64,000 nucleotides of DNA from Aquilaria yunnanensis. Its lineage: Eukaryota > Streptophyta > Magnoliopsida > Malvales > Thymelaeaceae. The first letter of the stretch is position 1. Each line of letters starts with the position of its first letter. The notes below the pieces were generated by a model. The model was given only the letters and a program-made list of their open reading frames with translations, was not told where the DNA came from and did no database searches. The stretch spans positions 45,740,492-45,804,491 of the forward strand of contig CM077600.1 in the NCBI GenBank assembly GCA_039654915.1, in the 5' to 3' direction. Of this stretch, positions 36,557-48,023 are shown piece after piece. Position numbers and translations under genes: made by a program.

Positions 36557-37010
36557 GGAAAACTTACAATAGCCTCTATATAGGTTAACCTAACATATAC
36601 TTTATCTTTCTTATTTTTTAAAACTTATATTTTGTCCCCTACTTCTTTTATAATGACCGACAACAATCTCTAAAATCCTAATTTAGGTCGTACAATAGTT
36701 ATCTTCTAGTAATTTTAATTTTTATAATTATTTTACAGTTAATAGATATTTTAAATTATCAATTTTTATTCTCTATAAATGCATTTTTTTCTTTATAAAT
36801 GTAAATCAATATTTTTTATATGTTATTTAGTTGCAAAAAATATAAAAAAATTTGAAATTACTGGAATATAGTTACTAGACAGTTTAAATTAAAATTTTAG
36901 AAATTGTTATCAGACTATGTAAATGAAATTAGGGATAAAGTATAAGTTTTTTAAAATAGATAAGGTAAATAGTAGATTAAGCCAAACCTATGGGGTTTTG
37001 ATATTACCCC
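36557..37010. mobile_element. Foldback-like long-TIR MITE
   Basis: The arms (about 180 bp each) pair along most of the element. Flanks AATTAAATT (36548-36556) and AATTAGATT (37011-37019), 8 of 9. It is the same family as 40478-40925 and 31039-31690. Confidence 0.8.
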
Positions 37011-37202
37011 AATTAGATTAATGCACCATCATAATATGAATTAGATATGATTAAAACTTAATCCCCATGATCACTGGGGAAGGACAAAGAACTTACCGCT
37101 CTTTCTACATAAATTGTACTTCTTATGTCCTAAATTATTTATAGCCTATTATATTTTAGTTGTTCCAAATCTTTAAAACATTTTCATATTTAGTAAATTA
37201 TT

Positions 37203-38007
37203 GGGGGAATGAGCAAAATTGCCACTTATGTTTGCTCGAGGGAGCAATTTTGTAACTAATAATTTTTTTGTGCAAATTTTCCATTAATGTTATCTATTTA
37301 GAGCAATTTTGGTGATGAAACTGCAAAACAAGAGCAAAATATCCATTGAGTATATAACAATAGGAGTATTCTGTTATAAATAAGAATATTCTCTAACACA
37401 ACTCGTAAACTAATCCCTTAAAATTTTCTACTTAAAGCCTAGTTATGCCAACCTTTCATAACACCAAAATGAGTTAAAACATCGCGTTTGACCAAACACA
37501 CACCATTGTTGGCCCCTCTTATGTTCACCCTCCTCATTGTCTTTGAGTTTGCCACTACCACCATTGTCGATATTCTATTGTAGAACTGCAACACCTTGAG
37601 ATTTAGTCCTTCTTGCATCAACTGAACCTGTTTCTCACCATTTTTTTTTATTCCTGATTCATCTTCCACAACCAAAATCTATCCGAGTCTCAAGCATCAT
37701 AGTTTTAGGCTCTTGAAAAGAACAATGTGCTCCTCTAGTTCCAAAACTTCTTTATTAAGGAAAATAACTGGTTCAATCTAGTTTTATCGAGTTTAGATTT
37801 GTTTTTTGGTTTGTTATAAGGAACATAGAAAGTTAGAATTTAGAGTTGCATTTTCTCCATTTCATGTTTGCCAGATAAACAATTTTAATGGTTAGTGACC
37901 AAATTGCTGCCAACATGTAGCATTAGTGGTAATTTTGCACACCAAAAAACAGTCGAGGCAAAGTTGCTCACTCAAGCAAACATTGATAGCATTTTGCCTA
38001 TTCTCCC
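37203..38007. mobile_element. Long-TIR Mutator-like element with internal cargo, perfect 9-bp duplication
   Basis: TAAATTATT stands at 37194-37202 and again at 38008-38016. Arms of about 140 bp: gggggaatgagcaaaattgc against gggagaataggcaaaatgc, then tatgtttgctcgag against aatgtttgcttgag. The interior is shared with the element at 38813 (acctttcataac / acctttcacaac, atgagttaaaac / atgagtcaaaat, gatttagtcc / aatttagtct). A minus frame at 37439-37675 (NLKVLQFYNRISTMVVVANS) may be a captured coding piece, unrecognised. Confidence 0.82.
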
Positions 38008-38016
38008 TAAATTATT

Positions 38017-38812
38017 TTACTATCTCACCTTCAAGCTATCATTTCAATATTCATTTTTTAAAATTTCTCTTGATTTATGTACAAAACTTAAAGAGAAAAA
38101 GTGAAAACAATACATCAACTTTTTTCTATCTCTTATTATTATTTTTTTGCTAAACACAAATGTTCAACCAATTGGGGGCAGAGGAAGCATGCCGCATATC
38201 TCATATACTCCTCATATCTCAAATTATTTGCAACATATTCTATTTTAGATCATCCTAAATTTTTATCATATTTTCATATTTAATAAATTATTTTATCATA
38301 TTATATTTCAAACTATTATTTTCATATTCACTTTTTTATATTTTATTTATTTATTTCTAAAGAGACAAGATAAAAGTGGAAACAAGACTTTTTTTTTCTC
38401 TCTTTCTTAATTTTTGTACCAAACCCAAATATTTAAACCAATGATGGAAATAGTAATAATTAGTGGATTGCTGTAATATAAAATTATATACAGATTCCTT
38501 AAGAAAAATACTGTTATTTCTAGATTAGTGGCAGTGGGATTAATATTAAACAAATTATTTTCAAAATAATACCATACGATTTAGTAGTATTATTTTTTGT
38601 TAGACCATACAATTTATTCGATATGACAGTTTTGTACAACCGTTAATCCACCATAATATGAAAAGTTTATGCCGCATGAGCTGTCACCCGTTTTCCACTC
38701 AGAAATTTCGTTGGAGCCTGCGATAAAATTTAGCCGGAAAAATAAAGTCTGCGATAATTGAATTCACTACCAATCCGTCGTTTTTTAATTGAACAAAATG
38801 TTAAATGTACAA
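38017..38812. other. Intergenic AT-rich DNA
   Basis: No feature supported. Two T-rich stretches near 38120 and 38380 resemble each other and follow similar text, suggesting an old local duplication. Confidence 0.4.
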
Positions 38813-39583
38813 GGATTCGTAGCAAATTTGCCATTAAAATTTATGTGAAGAGTAATTTTATCATTATTTTTTTTAGGTAAATTACCGTTAATGTTTTTAT
38901 TATGGGTAATTTTACTACTAGCCATTAATTGGTAAAAATATTTCATTTGTGGAGAGATATTCTATGAGATAACTCTTAAACTAATTTATGAAAGTTTTCT
39001 CTTAACTCCTATAAACATAGACCTTTCACAACAATAATGAGTCAAAATACTGTGTTTGATTATTCACCCTCATTACTAAGCTTTTTTGTTTTCACCTTTC
39101 TTATTATTGCCAAACAACCCTTTATACCTGTTGTTATCAATTATTTATTCTTAAATTGCAGCACATTTGAATTTAGTCTCACTTACATTAATCAAACCCT
39201 ATTTGATTAGGGTTTGTTCTAAGAAGTATTGACGGAATGTGTGGAAGAGTGGAGGTAGCGCTAGTGGCGGAAAGGGTGAAGGGTGGCGAAGGATATAGGG
39301 GGTTACTGGGGCACAAATGATGGTAAAAATGATAGATTCAGAAACCTAAAAACCAAGGTATTAGGTAAAGAATACTTGAAATTGAAACTTGTAATTCTCC
39401 CATTTCTTCACATTTGCCGTGTAAGTAATTTTAATGGTTGGTGGTAGATTTGCTCTCAACACAAAATGCTAATCCTAAATTTGCACATTTGGAAGAGATT
39501 AACGGCAAATTTACCTGCACAAAAAGTTTAGTGGTAAAATTACTATCCTCCATAAACTTTGGTGGCAAATTTACCCATACACA
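38813..39583. mobile_element. Second member of the 37203-38007 family
   Basis: Left arm tagcaaatttgccattaaaa pairs with right-arm reverse complement gtaaatttgccaccaaag, and gtaaattaccgttaatg with gtaaatttgccgttaat. Internal sequence matches the element at 37203. I could not find a target duplication, so the ends are approximate. Confidence 0.6.
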
Positions 39584-39629
39584 TAAGCACACGTGGTATA
39601 AAATTAGTGAATTTAAATTTTATGATATA

Positions 39630-40305
39630 AATTTAAATTACTTAACATAATTCATTATGTAAGTTCATAAACTCTTATAGGAAAAAAAAAGGAAGGAAGG
39701 GGAAAAGGTTTGTGCTCATGTTTTGTGTCCCTTAATTTGATAATTTGTAATTCTGGGTCACATATCCTACGGATACAAACAAGTCGAGTCAAGCCCAAAC
39801 AAGTTAGTTTCGAAGCTCAACTTATTATGGATTAGATTGGCTCGAGTTCGAGTTCAACGAGCTTAATAAAAGAGGCTCAATGAAGAACTCGATAAGCTCG
39901 GGCTTGACTTAATGGTTCAATAGGCTTGAAGCTTGACTTAGATAGTGGAGCTCGATTCAAGTTTTATTGAGGTTTATTTGGTTTGACAAGAGTTCAAGTA
40001 GGATTTGAGGAATTATGGTATTATTTATTTTATTAAATCAATTATATTACATTAATACTGTATTAGATTTGTTAGACTCAAAAAGAGTTTAAGCTAAACA
40101 ATATTGGACTCGAACTTGATTCAACAAGAATTTAAACCTAAAATATGGCTCGAGTTTAAGCTTGAAACTTGTTAAGTTTGACTCAATAACAAAAAAATTA
40201 AATTTAAACTTAAAATTCAAACTATTCAATTGGAGATTGGCACATTTCCATCCTTAATATCTCTTACCTTCCATGCGATTTCGATATCCCATCTAATATC
40301 TGCTT
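39630..40305. repeat. Donor copy (A) of a 676-bp duplication
   Basis: An apparently identical copy lies at 42559-43234 (constant offset 2929, no indels seen). The segment contains CGAGTTCGAGTTCAACGAGC-type low-complexity text at about 39780-40200, probably an old hAT element. Confidence 0.92.
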
Positions 40306-40477
40306 CTGCTCGATAGACTTCAACTGATTACAATTTGTTCATATCGTATTCTTGTACAAACTATACACCCATATATTCGGAAGAATTTTTCTAATTTCTT
40401 TTCAATTCAAATCAAACCTTTTTGAGCTTTTAGTTTTTCCCATAAAACCAAAGTGGTTGAACGTTTGAATAAAAATA

Positions 40478-40925
40478 GGAATAATTACAATTTGCCCTAT
40501 AAGGTTTAGGTGAAATTACACTTTACACCATTTTATTTCAAAAACAAACACTCTACCCGATGCCTTTTTAATATAATCCAATAGCAAGTTTTGAAATCTT
40601 AATTTAGACTGTACGATTGTCATCTTCAAGTAATTTCAATTTGTATAATATTTTTTTATAATTAATTGACATTTAAAAAATACTGTTTTAAAAATAAAAA
40701 GAAATAAAAAATAAAAATAATAATAATTTAAAATATCCATTAACTATAAAAAAATACTATACTGGTTGAAATTGCTGGAAGATGGCTACTGTAATATCTG
40801 AATTAAGATTTCAGAAGCTATTGTCGTACTATATTAAAAAGATAAAGGGTGAAGTGTATATTTCTGAAACAGGATGGATAAAATGTAATTTCACCTAAAC
40901 TTTATTTGACAAATTATAATTATCC
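40478..40925. mobile_element. Foldback-like long-TIR MITE with perfect 9-bp duplication
   Basis: ATAAAAATA at 40469-40477 and 40926-40934. Arms of about 190 bp: ggaataattacaatttgccc against ggataattataatttgtcaa, and later taatttagactgtacgattg against taattcagatattacagtag. No ORF. Confidence 0.9.
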
Positions 40926-41519
40926 ATAAAAATATGACAAATAAGCAGATGCAAATGATTTATAGTTAATCAATCAATATCGATAAGTATGAGTTTGATG
41001 AGTTGAAACAAAGTTGGGCGTTGGTCTAACATAATGATAAAGGTAACTATTGGCAGGTGTTTAGTGGATGTTTCTCTTTTGTATTTGGATTAAAGGGAAA
41101 AAAATGGATGGTGTATCTAATCAACTAATATAGAGAGGGCACCAGATTGGTAACAAAACAAAATAAGGCATAGATAAATACATATGGGTGTCTTTAACAC
41201 ACAGATATTGTTAGGAAAATCTAGTTAAGTTTGAAGCTTATCCAGTCTTACTCTTCAATAATATGCCAGAGGCAAAACGTAAGCGACCTTTCAGGCGCAT
41301 ATATGTCTCTTGTGTCCTTTCGTATCCCCACCCTATCTCTCAATTCACAAAAAGCAAAAACAGAATCCAAGTGGAAAACTAGCTCAGTCTGAGTTGGATT
41401 GCAACATTAAAAATGGAAGGGCGACTACAAAGCAGGCCCTGCCCCTTCCCTGCGTCCACTTTGCGAGAGATCTCCACTTGGAACCACCTCGTGCGCGCCA
41501 ACGAGGCAGCACTTCGCCC

Positions 41520-41760
41520 ACCACCCAACTGACACGTGGTGAACGTCACTGCTCGCTTGCATTATTAGGTTAGGGAAAGGACCTTCCCAGCACACAGTAT
41601 ACCCATATACCTTGCTTAAAATATTTTTTGTGCAGAATCTTACAGGTTAGGAATCAAACATCGGCGACTTTCTTTCATCAAAAAAGAGACCCGGGGGGGT
41701 GGGGGAATAATATAAGCACCATGTTAAGCTGCTATAAATAGAAAGGGAGAAAGAAGGAAA
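41520..41760 (+). promoter_or_regulatory. Promoter-like region: G-box and TATA box without a downstream ORF
   Basis: GACACGTGGTG (about 41530-41540) is a G-box/ABRE-type site, followed closely by AACGTCAC. GCTATAAATAGA lies at about 41731-41742 with a purine-rich leader after it. The surrounding 41.3-42.5 kb is less AT-rich than the rest. No long frame follows, so if transcribed it may be a non-coding RNA or the first exon of a gene broken by later insertions. Confidence 0.4.
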
Positions 41761-42259
41761 ATTAAGAAATGAAAAGGGGGCGGGTATTGGGTGGGGCTGG
41801 GCTAGACTAGCCGAGCTTGCAGAAGAGAAAACGGAAAGAGACGGACTTAGACCATCCGTCAAAATTCCTCCTTGTGTGACGGAGGGGAGAGGAAGCTAAA
41901 AAAATGCAACCCCGCTTCATAACCACAAATTAATCACAATAACTTCATTTGCTAAGCATCAATCGAACTCAATTCAGTGGCACTGGGGATGAAGAGAAGA
42001 CAAGTAGCTAGCTACTAGCTAGAGCCTAGAGAAGAGAGGGTGACCAAAAGGCAAACGCTCTTATGTTGTGCACTGCCCACTTATAGAGAGTTATTACTTG
42101 TTTAGCTCCTACATACCTAGCTAAGCCTACGCCTATGCCTGGTCCTTCTCTCTTTCGTATCCACTACATTGGAAGCGGTACTGACAAGGACTTGTAGAAG
42201 TAGTAAAGGTGTATTTAGTCTACAAATTCCCAATGCGACCTTTGTTTTGCGTCGTCAGA

Positions 42260-42563
42260 TTATGTCCAACTTCTGCATGCTCTTCACACATCTATAGTAC
42301 CCTTGACGCTACGAATGCAACAAATGGCCCAGCAGATTAGTGCAACTCTCAATTCCATTTCTTGAGGGTGTGGTGGTGGTAATCATTTCCCGAGAAAGTG
42401 TTGCAGCAGCTCATCACATCGTGGCATCTCTCAACCCTTAGCTCTTAGTTTCCTGATTCTAGCTACAAAATAATAATAATAATAATAAATTCCTGTATAG
42501 CGTGCAGTGGTGTAGGCGCGTAGCTACCATACGCTGGGAAGGACTGTTGCCCCTCAGGAATTT
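42260..42563. repeat. First copy (B) of a 304-bp direct repeat, flanking the inserted copy of A
   Basis: It matches 43233-43536 with three substitutions and no indels (offset 973). It ends inside the left end of the hAT element that is complete only in the second copy. Confidence 0.93.
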
Positions 42564-43234
42564 AAATTACTTAACATAATTCATTATGTAAGTTCATAAA
42601 CTCTTATAGGAAAAAAAAAGGAAGGAAGGGGAAAAGGTTTGTGCTCATGTTTTGTGTCCCTTAATTTGATAATTTGTAATTCTGGGTCACATATCCTACG
42701 GATACAAACAAGTCGAGTCAAGCCCAAACAAGTTAGTTTCGAAGCTCAACTTATTATGGATTAGATTGGCTCGAGTTCGAGTTCAACGAGCTTAATAAAA
42801 GAGGCTCAATGAAGAACTCGATAAGCTCGGGCTTGACTTAATGGTTCAATAGGCTTGAAGCTTGACTTAGATAGTGGAGCTCGATTCAAGTTTTATTGAG
42901 GTTTATTTGGTTTGACAAGAGTTCAAGTAGGATTTGAGGAATTATGGTATTATTTATTTTATTAAATCAATTATATTACATTAATACTGTATTAGATTTG
43001 TTAGACTCAAAAAGAGTTTAAGCTAAACAATATTGGACTCGAACTTGATTCAACAAGAATTTAAACCTAAAATATGGCTCGAGTTTAAGCTTGAAACTTG
43101 TTAAGTTTGACTCAATAACAAAAAAATTAAATTTAAACTTAAAATTCAAACTATTCAATTGGAGATTGGCACATTTCCATCCTTAATATCTCTTACCTTC
43201 CATGCGATTTCGATATCCCATCTAATATCTGCTT
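42559..43234. repeat. Inserted copy (A') of the 39630-40305 segment
   Basis: No difference from the donor was found by eye over 676 bp. Junctions have microhomology: aattt on the left, tt on the right. Confidence 0.93.
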
Positions 43235-43536
43235 ATGTCCAACTTCTGCATGCTCTTCACACATCTATAGTACCCTTGACGCTACGAATGCAACAAATGG
43301 CCCAGCAGATTAGTGCAACTCTCAATTCCATTCCTTGAGGGTGTGGTGGTGGTAATCATTTCCCGAGAAAGTGTTGCAGCAGCTCATCACATCGTGGCAT
43401 CTCTCAACCCTTAGCTCTTAGTTTCCTGATTCTAGCTACAAAATAATAATAATAATAATAAATTCCTGTATAGCGTGCAGTGGCGTAGGCGCGTAGCTAC
43501 CATACGCTAGGAAGGACTGTTGCCCCTCAGGAATTT
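43233..43536. repeat. Second copy (B') of the 304-bp direct repeat
   Basis: It continues uninterrupted into the rest of the hAT element, so this copy marks the original right side of the locus. Confidence 0.93.
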
Positions 43537-43894
43537 TGAAAAAATATAAATATGGGGTAATAATTTGGTAATTTTGTCAAAAATTAGCAACTGAATGTGC
43601 ATTTTGCCCCCTAAATATTGTGAAAAAATATAAAGATGGGGAGCAGTAAAGTAAGCGCTGAATAAAGTAGAGACCCAATGAGTAGTTATTCCCTATATAT
43701 TAAGCCGATATTCTAACATGACCTAAATGCACTATTAGTCTTCCAGTGTTTCCAATTCATACGATTTGCTCCTTAAGCTTTGAATTAGTGTGAATTAGTT
43801 CCAATTTACAGTTTTACCTAACTATGATGTCGTCTCTCTCCTCTGGACTCCCCCCCCCCCCCCCCCAAAACAAAAAATCCTGGTTCCGTCACTG
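43478..43894. mobile_element. Short hAT element with Tip100-like ends
   Basis: Ends CAGTGGCGTAGGCGCG and, reverse-complemented, CAGTGACGGAACCAGG. Duplication ATAGCGTG (43470-43477) and ATACCGTG (43895-43902), 7 of 8. A run of 17 C lies at 43850-43866. The left 86 bp also exist as an orphan in repeat B (42505-42563 region). Confidence 0.78.
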
Positions 43895-43902
43895 ATACCG
43901 TG

Positions 43903-46164
43903 TGAAATATAGCTTAGTCGAGTTATGCAGTATATAAGGTTTTATGATTTATCGTGTTTTTATTTAAAATATCATGATATTTTGTAGTATCTCATGTATA
44001 AATATTTTTTATGTGTTTTTTAATTTATTACATTATCAATGCCTAATCTTCCTGCAGTATGTCGTGTGTCACAGGTAACTGAGTTTATTTTTTATTTTAC
44101 CTCACATATATACATATATAAAAGGATAAAATATAATCAATACACATGTTTTGACATAAATAATATTTCTTTTGTTTATATATCGGTACATTAGTTTCTT
44201 TCTTTATATACCACACATTATTTTGTCTTATATTAGTAAATTAATTTTTTACCAAATATATATATATATATATATATATTCATTTATTTCATATCAAAAT
44301 ACTATATTTCATATATATTTTATTTATATTATAAAAAATTTGATGATAATATTTAGAATATAGATAAAAATATAAAAAAATATATATTGATCCTGAGACC
44401 TTTCACATGATTCAATGACGCCTAGGATAATATTAGTTGTAAGAAAAAAAAAAAGTAAAAGTCTTATGTAGGCAAGAGGTACAGTGTGCACATTTATTCT
44501 TTTATCAGTTTTTATATATTTTTTTATTAGATTTATTTTTTTATGAATATTCTTTGTTCATGACATCTTGGCATTTTGTTATTGGCTATTTACTCTATTA
44601 TAAAAAAAGTTATTTCTTATTAGATGGGATAAGGGAGAGTCTAAGCCAGTGTGTAATTGCTACTGCTACGCATACATAGTATTTGAGTTGTCGGTAAAAA
44701 TAAAGGAGAATAGAATTTATAGTCGTAGTAAGTAGGGGTGGTCAACCAATTTCTTCACTTTAAGTCAAACCAAATTAGTTGGTTTTGCGGTTTTTGGTTT
44801 TTAGATGACAAGAAATTGAATTAACCTCTAAAGCCGAATTCAAACTAAATCAAATGTTTCGGCCAGTTTGATTTTACTGGAATAACTGCAAAAACCATGA
44901 ATGTACCATGATAAAATTCAAAAATATTTGAAAGCCTACTGAATTCACATTCTAACATCTCACATTAACAATATCAATTAAAAATAAATTAAAAAAAATT
45001 ATCAAAAGAATGAAAAAACTACTAAGTTTGTAGTGGTATTTTTTTGAAGAATAATATATACTAATTTTTAATTAAGTTATAGAAAAATATGTGATCTAAT
45101 GAATTTATGTAGATGGAATTTAATATAAATGATAATTTTTGAAGAATACGCTTTCGTGATACTTTAATATATATATTTTATAGATAGACACATTTCCACT
45201 CTTACGCTCACTTTTGCTTCCACTTTAGGTTACCTAGGCCATAGCTGTTACCTCTTATCAAATAATGCCCCTTAAAAACCATCTTTGATTAAAGGATGTC
45301 CAACTATGCAATTTGTAAACTGTGTTAAATCATGGGATTTTTTTTTTAAGTTGGGTGTGAAAAAAATTTCATAAAAATTTAATTACTTTCTTCAAATTTT
45401 TATTTTTATTCAAGTGATTATTACATTAAAAAAACTGTATCAAGTAGATAGAGTATTGGCTTTTAAAGAATATTGATTCTAGATTAAAAAATATCAAAAT
45501 TAAAAATAATGAATTTCTAATAAATTTTTGAATTGGAAAAGGATAAAATATTTCAATTTAATCTAAAAATCCACAAACAAATCAATACTAATATTTCATA
45601 CTCTTAATATTAATAGCATGTGATGTTGTATTTCTGTGTATTGTGATTTCTATTCCTAGTGCAGGAAATCTAACATCTAAGGTACCCGTTAGTCCGTTAC
45701 CTACAGAGAGAGAGGCCCCTGATATGGATTGCCGTCTGTGTCTAGTCTTGCAGGGGCATATGTCAATAGCTTAATAGCGGCCTAAATCCTATCGATAAAT
45801 CTAGTGAAAAATACACTCGCTTTAATTTATTCTCATAACATTTATTGTTTTCGTTAGTTTTAATGTTGATAATATTTTTAAATTTAGTGAATTACTTTAT
45901 TAATTTTTTTAAAAATAATAATTTAAATATTCATTTTCCATATTTTTTTAATTTAAGTGAAAAATGATAGATAAAAGTGAAAATAATTAAATAATATACA
46001 AATTTGTTTCTCTTTTTAATTTTTATGTTAAATCCAAATGTTTTAAAGAACTCATGTGGGAGAGAATAATTCTTTTATAGATGATGGATAACTATCTAGT
46101 AATGGATTAAAAAAAACTTGTAAATGATTGTAATTCACTACTTCCTTTTATGGGGAGGTTTTTC
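43903..46164. other. Intergenic AT-rich DNA
   Basis: No gene. It contains a (TA)n run at about 44254-44278. The sequence TAGGGGTGGTCAACC at 44733, followed by GTTTGGTTTTTGGTT-type text, looks like the left end of a hAT element; I could not identify the right end. Confidence 0.45.
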
Positions 46165-46480
46165 CCCCCTATTTATTAATATATAGGTTCTTCATCTATT
46201 CCAAAAAAAAAAAGATGAATGATATATATTTTTTACTGTCATAAAAAGTTGAATTATTTTTCTTTCTAGAAAGCTTTTAACATTAAATTAACTCACTATC
46301 ATCATTTAAATTCTCACTAGAAAAAATTTAAAAAGATGCATTTTTTTAATCATTATTTAAACACTCACTATACATTAAAAAAAAAATTTTAATTAGTTTC
46401 AGAAACAAAATAAATAAACAACATAAATTATACCCACCCTAATATTCATACCCAAAAAATGTATCATCGATTATGGCATA
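46165..46480. repeat. Dispersed AT-rich repeat, related to 26310-26720
   Basis: It shares an ordered set of short blocks with 26310-26720 (see that entry). No ORF or clear ends. Confidence 0.5.
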
Positions 46481-48023
46481 GAGTAGGGGATTAAAAGCTA
46501 GGATTAGAGTAGGTTATTGTTGTTGGATTTTCGAAATGCCATTAGATGAGGGGTATTATAGTAATTGACGTCACCCAAACCTTCTTCACTAAGCAAAATT
46601 CCTAGAACTCTACTATTCGTGGAACTAAAGCAAACTGGCAAAGCACGTAAAAGAAAAAAGACTACACAAACTTCAAACTTTAGTAACTTTAAATTGATGA
46701 ATTGACGAGTACAAAAAAAAAATGATGAATTGACGTAGTTGTCTATTGATTAAAAAAATCATTTTGTAGCAGCATTTGGTATCGATGGATTATGGCGCGG
46801 TACTTATTATTACCAGACCTGGGCATCAAAAGGTAAATTATCATAAAAAATGACATAATCCTAATTTTTTATTTTTTTGTGAAACTGTGGTTATGCGTAA
46901 CTTCCTAGTATATACTATACCATGATTTCTTATAAATTACAATAATGGCATCGCCACAATAACTTACTTTTATATTATTTGTTTCCTCTTCTATTCTTTC
47001 TGTTATATTACTGATTATATTCGTTCTTTGGTAATATATACGTATTCCTTTGTAATTAATAGTTAATTAATTTCCATTTTTTTGTTGTTTCTATTTCCAA
47101 ATGTATTGTTATTGTTCTTGTTTCTGGTTGTGTTTATATTCTTTCCTTATATATATTGTTTCTTTATAATTTCTTACTGTTCTCTATATATCTTATGGCT
47201 GCATGTATGGAATAAAAATTGATTTTTATTATGATATGTTTTCTTGTTCCTTTCAATCTAATAACTTCCTTCTAATTTAATAACTCCATGTTCCCTTTCT
47301 TATGCTATTTGATTATAGTTGTTTTTGTCAAATAATTTTTGTTCTCTAACTGAATACACATGTTCTTTTATCTAATATTGTTATTCCATGTTAAATCTAC
47401 ATATTTCTTTTGCAATTTGCTCATGTTTCCTTTTACACAAGTTGTTGCTCTATACCGAAAAACTCTTATTCTTTTTTGAAAAACTCTTGTTCTTTTCTGC
47501 TCTCCCATTATTCCTTGATATTTATCTTTTGTTTCCATCATAGTTTTGTTGTTCTCTATTTATTTTACGTCTGATATCCACAGTATGTCTTATTGTTTCC
47601 TTCTGTTTTCTTATTGTTCATGTTCCCATGTACTTTCTTATTGTTCATTGATATTTATCTTCATATTCCCTTTTAGTTTCTTATTGTTTTCCAAATATCT
47701 TTGAGATCCATAATTCTACTCTCTTGTTGTTTTTCATGTGTCCCCTACCATTTATTACATATAATGTATTCTTTAGTATGGTCATTACTTTCTAGAAGAA
47801 CAAGCCCTTAAATTTTGTTGTTTAGGTTAAACATGTTTGAATTTAAAGAGAATAGAATGCTTAAAAATTAAAGACAAAACAAAAAGGTTAAAAGGAAAAA
47901 AGTCAAAAAAAAAGAAAAAATGGATAAAATTTTAAAGCAAATAAAAGAAGAAAAAGATGAGAAGAAAAAGGAAGCAGAGAACTATAGAAAACTAAAGATT
48001 AAGGGAGAAGGGAGGATGCAAAT
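46481..48023. other. Intergenic, with a pyrimidine-skewed tract at 46940-47760
   Basis: About 800 bp on the plus strand is dominated by T with TTGTTC, TTCCTT and TTATTGTT phrases. From 47820 to 48000 the skew flips to purines (AAAAGAA-type). No coding region. Confidence 0.5.

Noticed and set aside
39766..40255. hAT element boundaries inside segment A (tacggatacaaac ... tccatcctta)
   Set aside because: The end similarity is reasonable but the flanks match at only about 5 of 8 positions.
44733..45195. Complete hAT element starting TAGGGGTGGTCAACC
   Set aside because: The best right-end candidate (ccactctta at about 45200) gives no target duplication.
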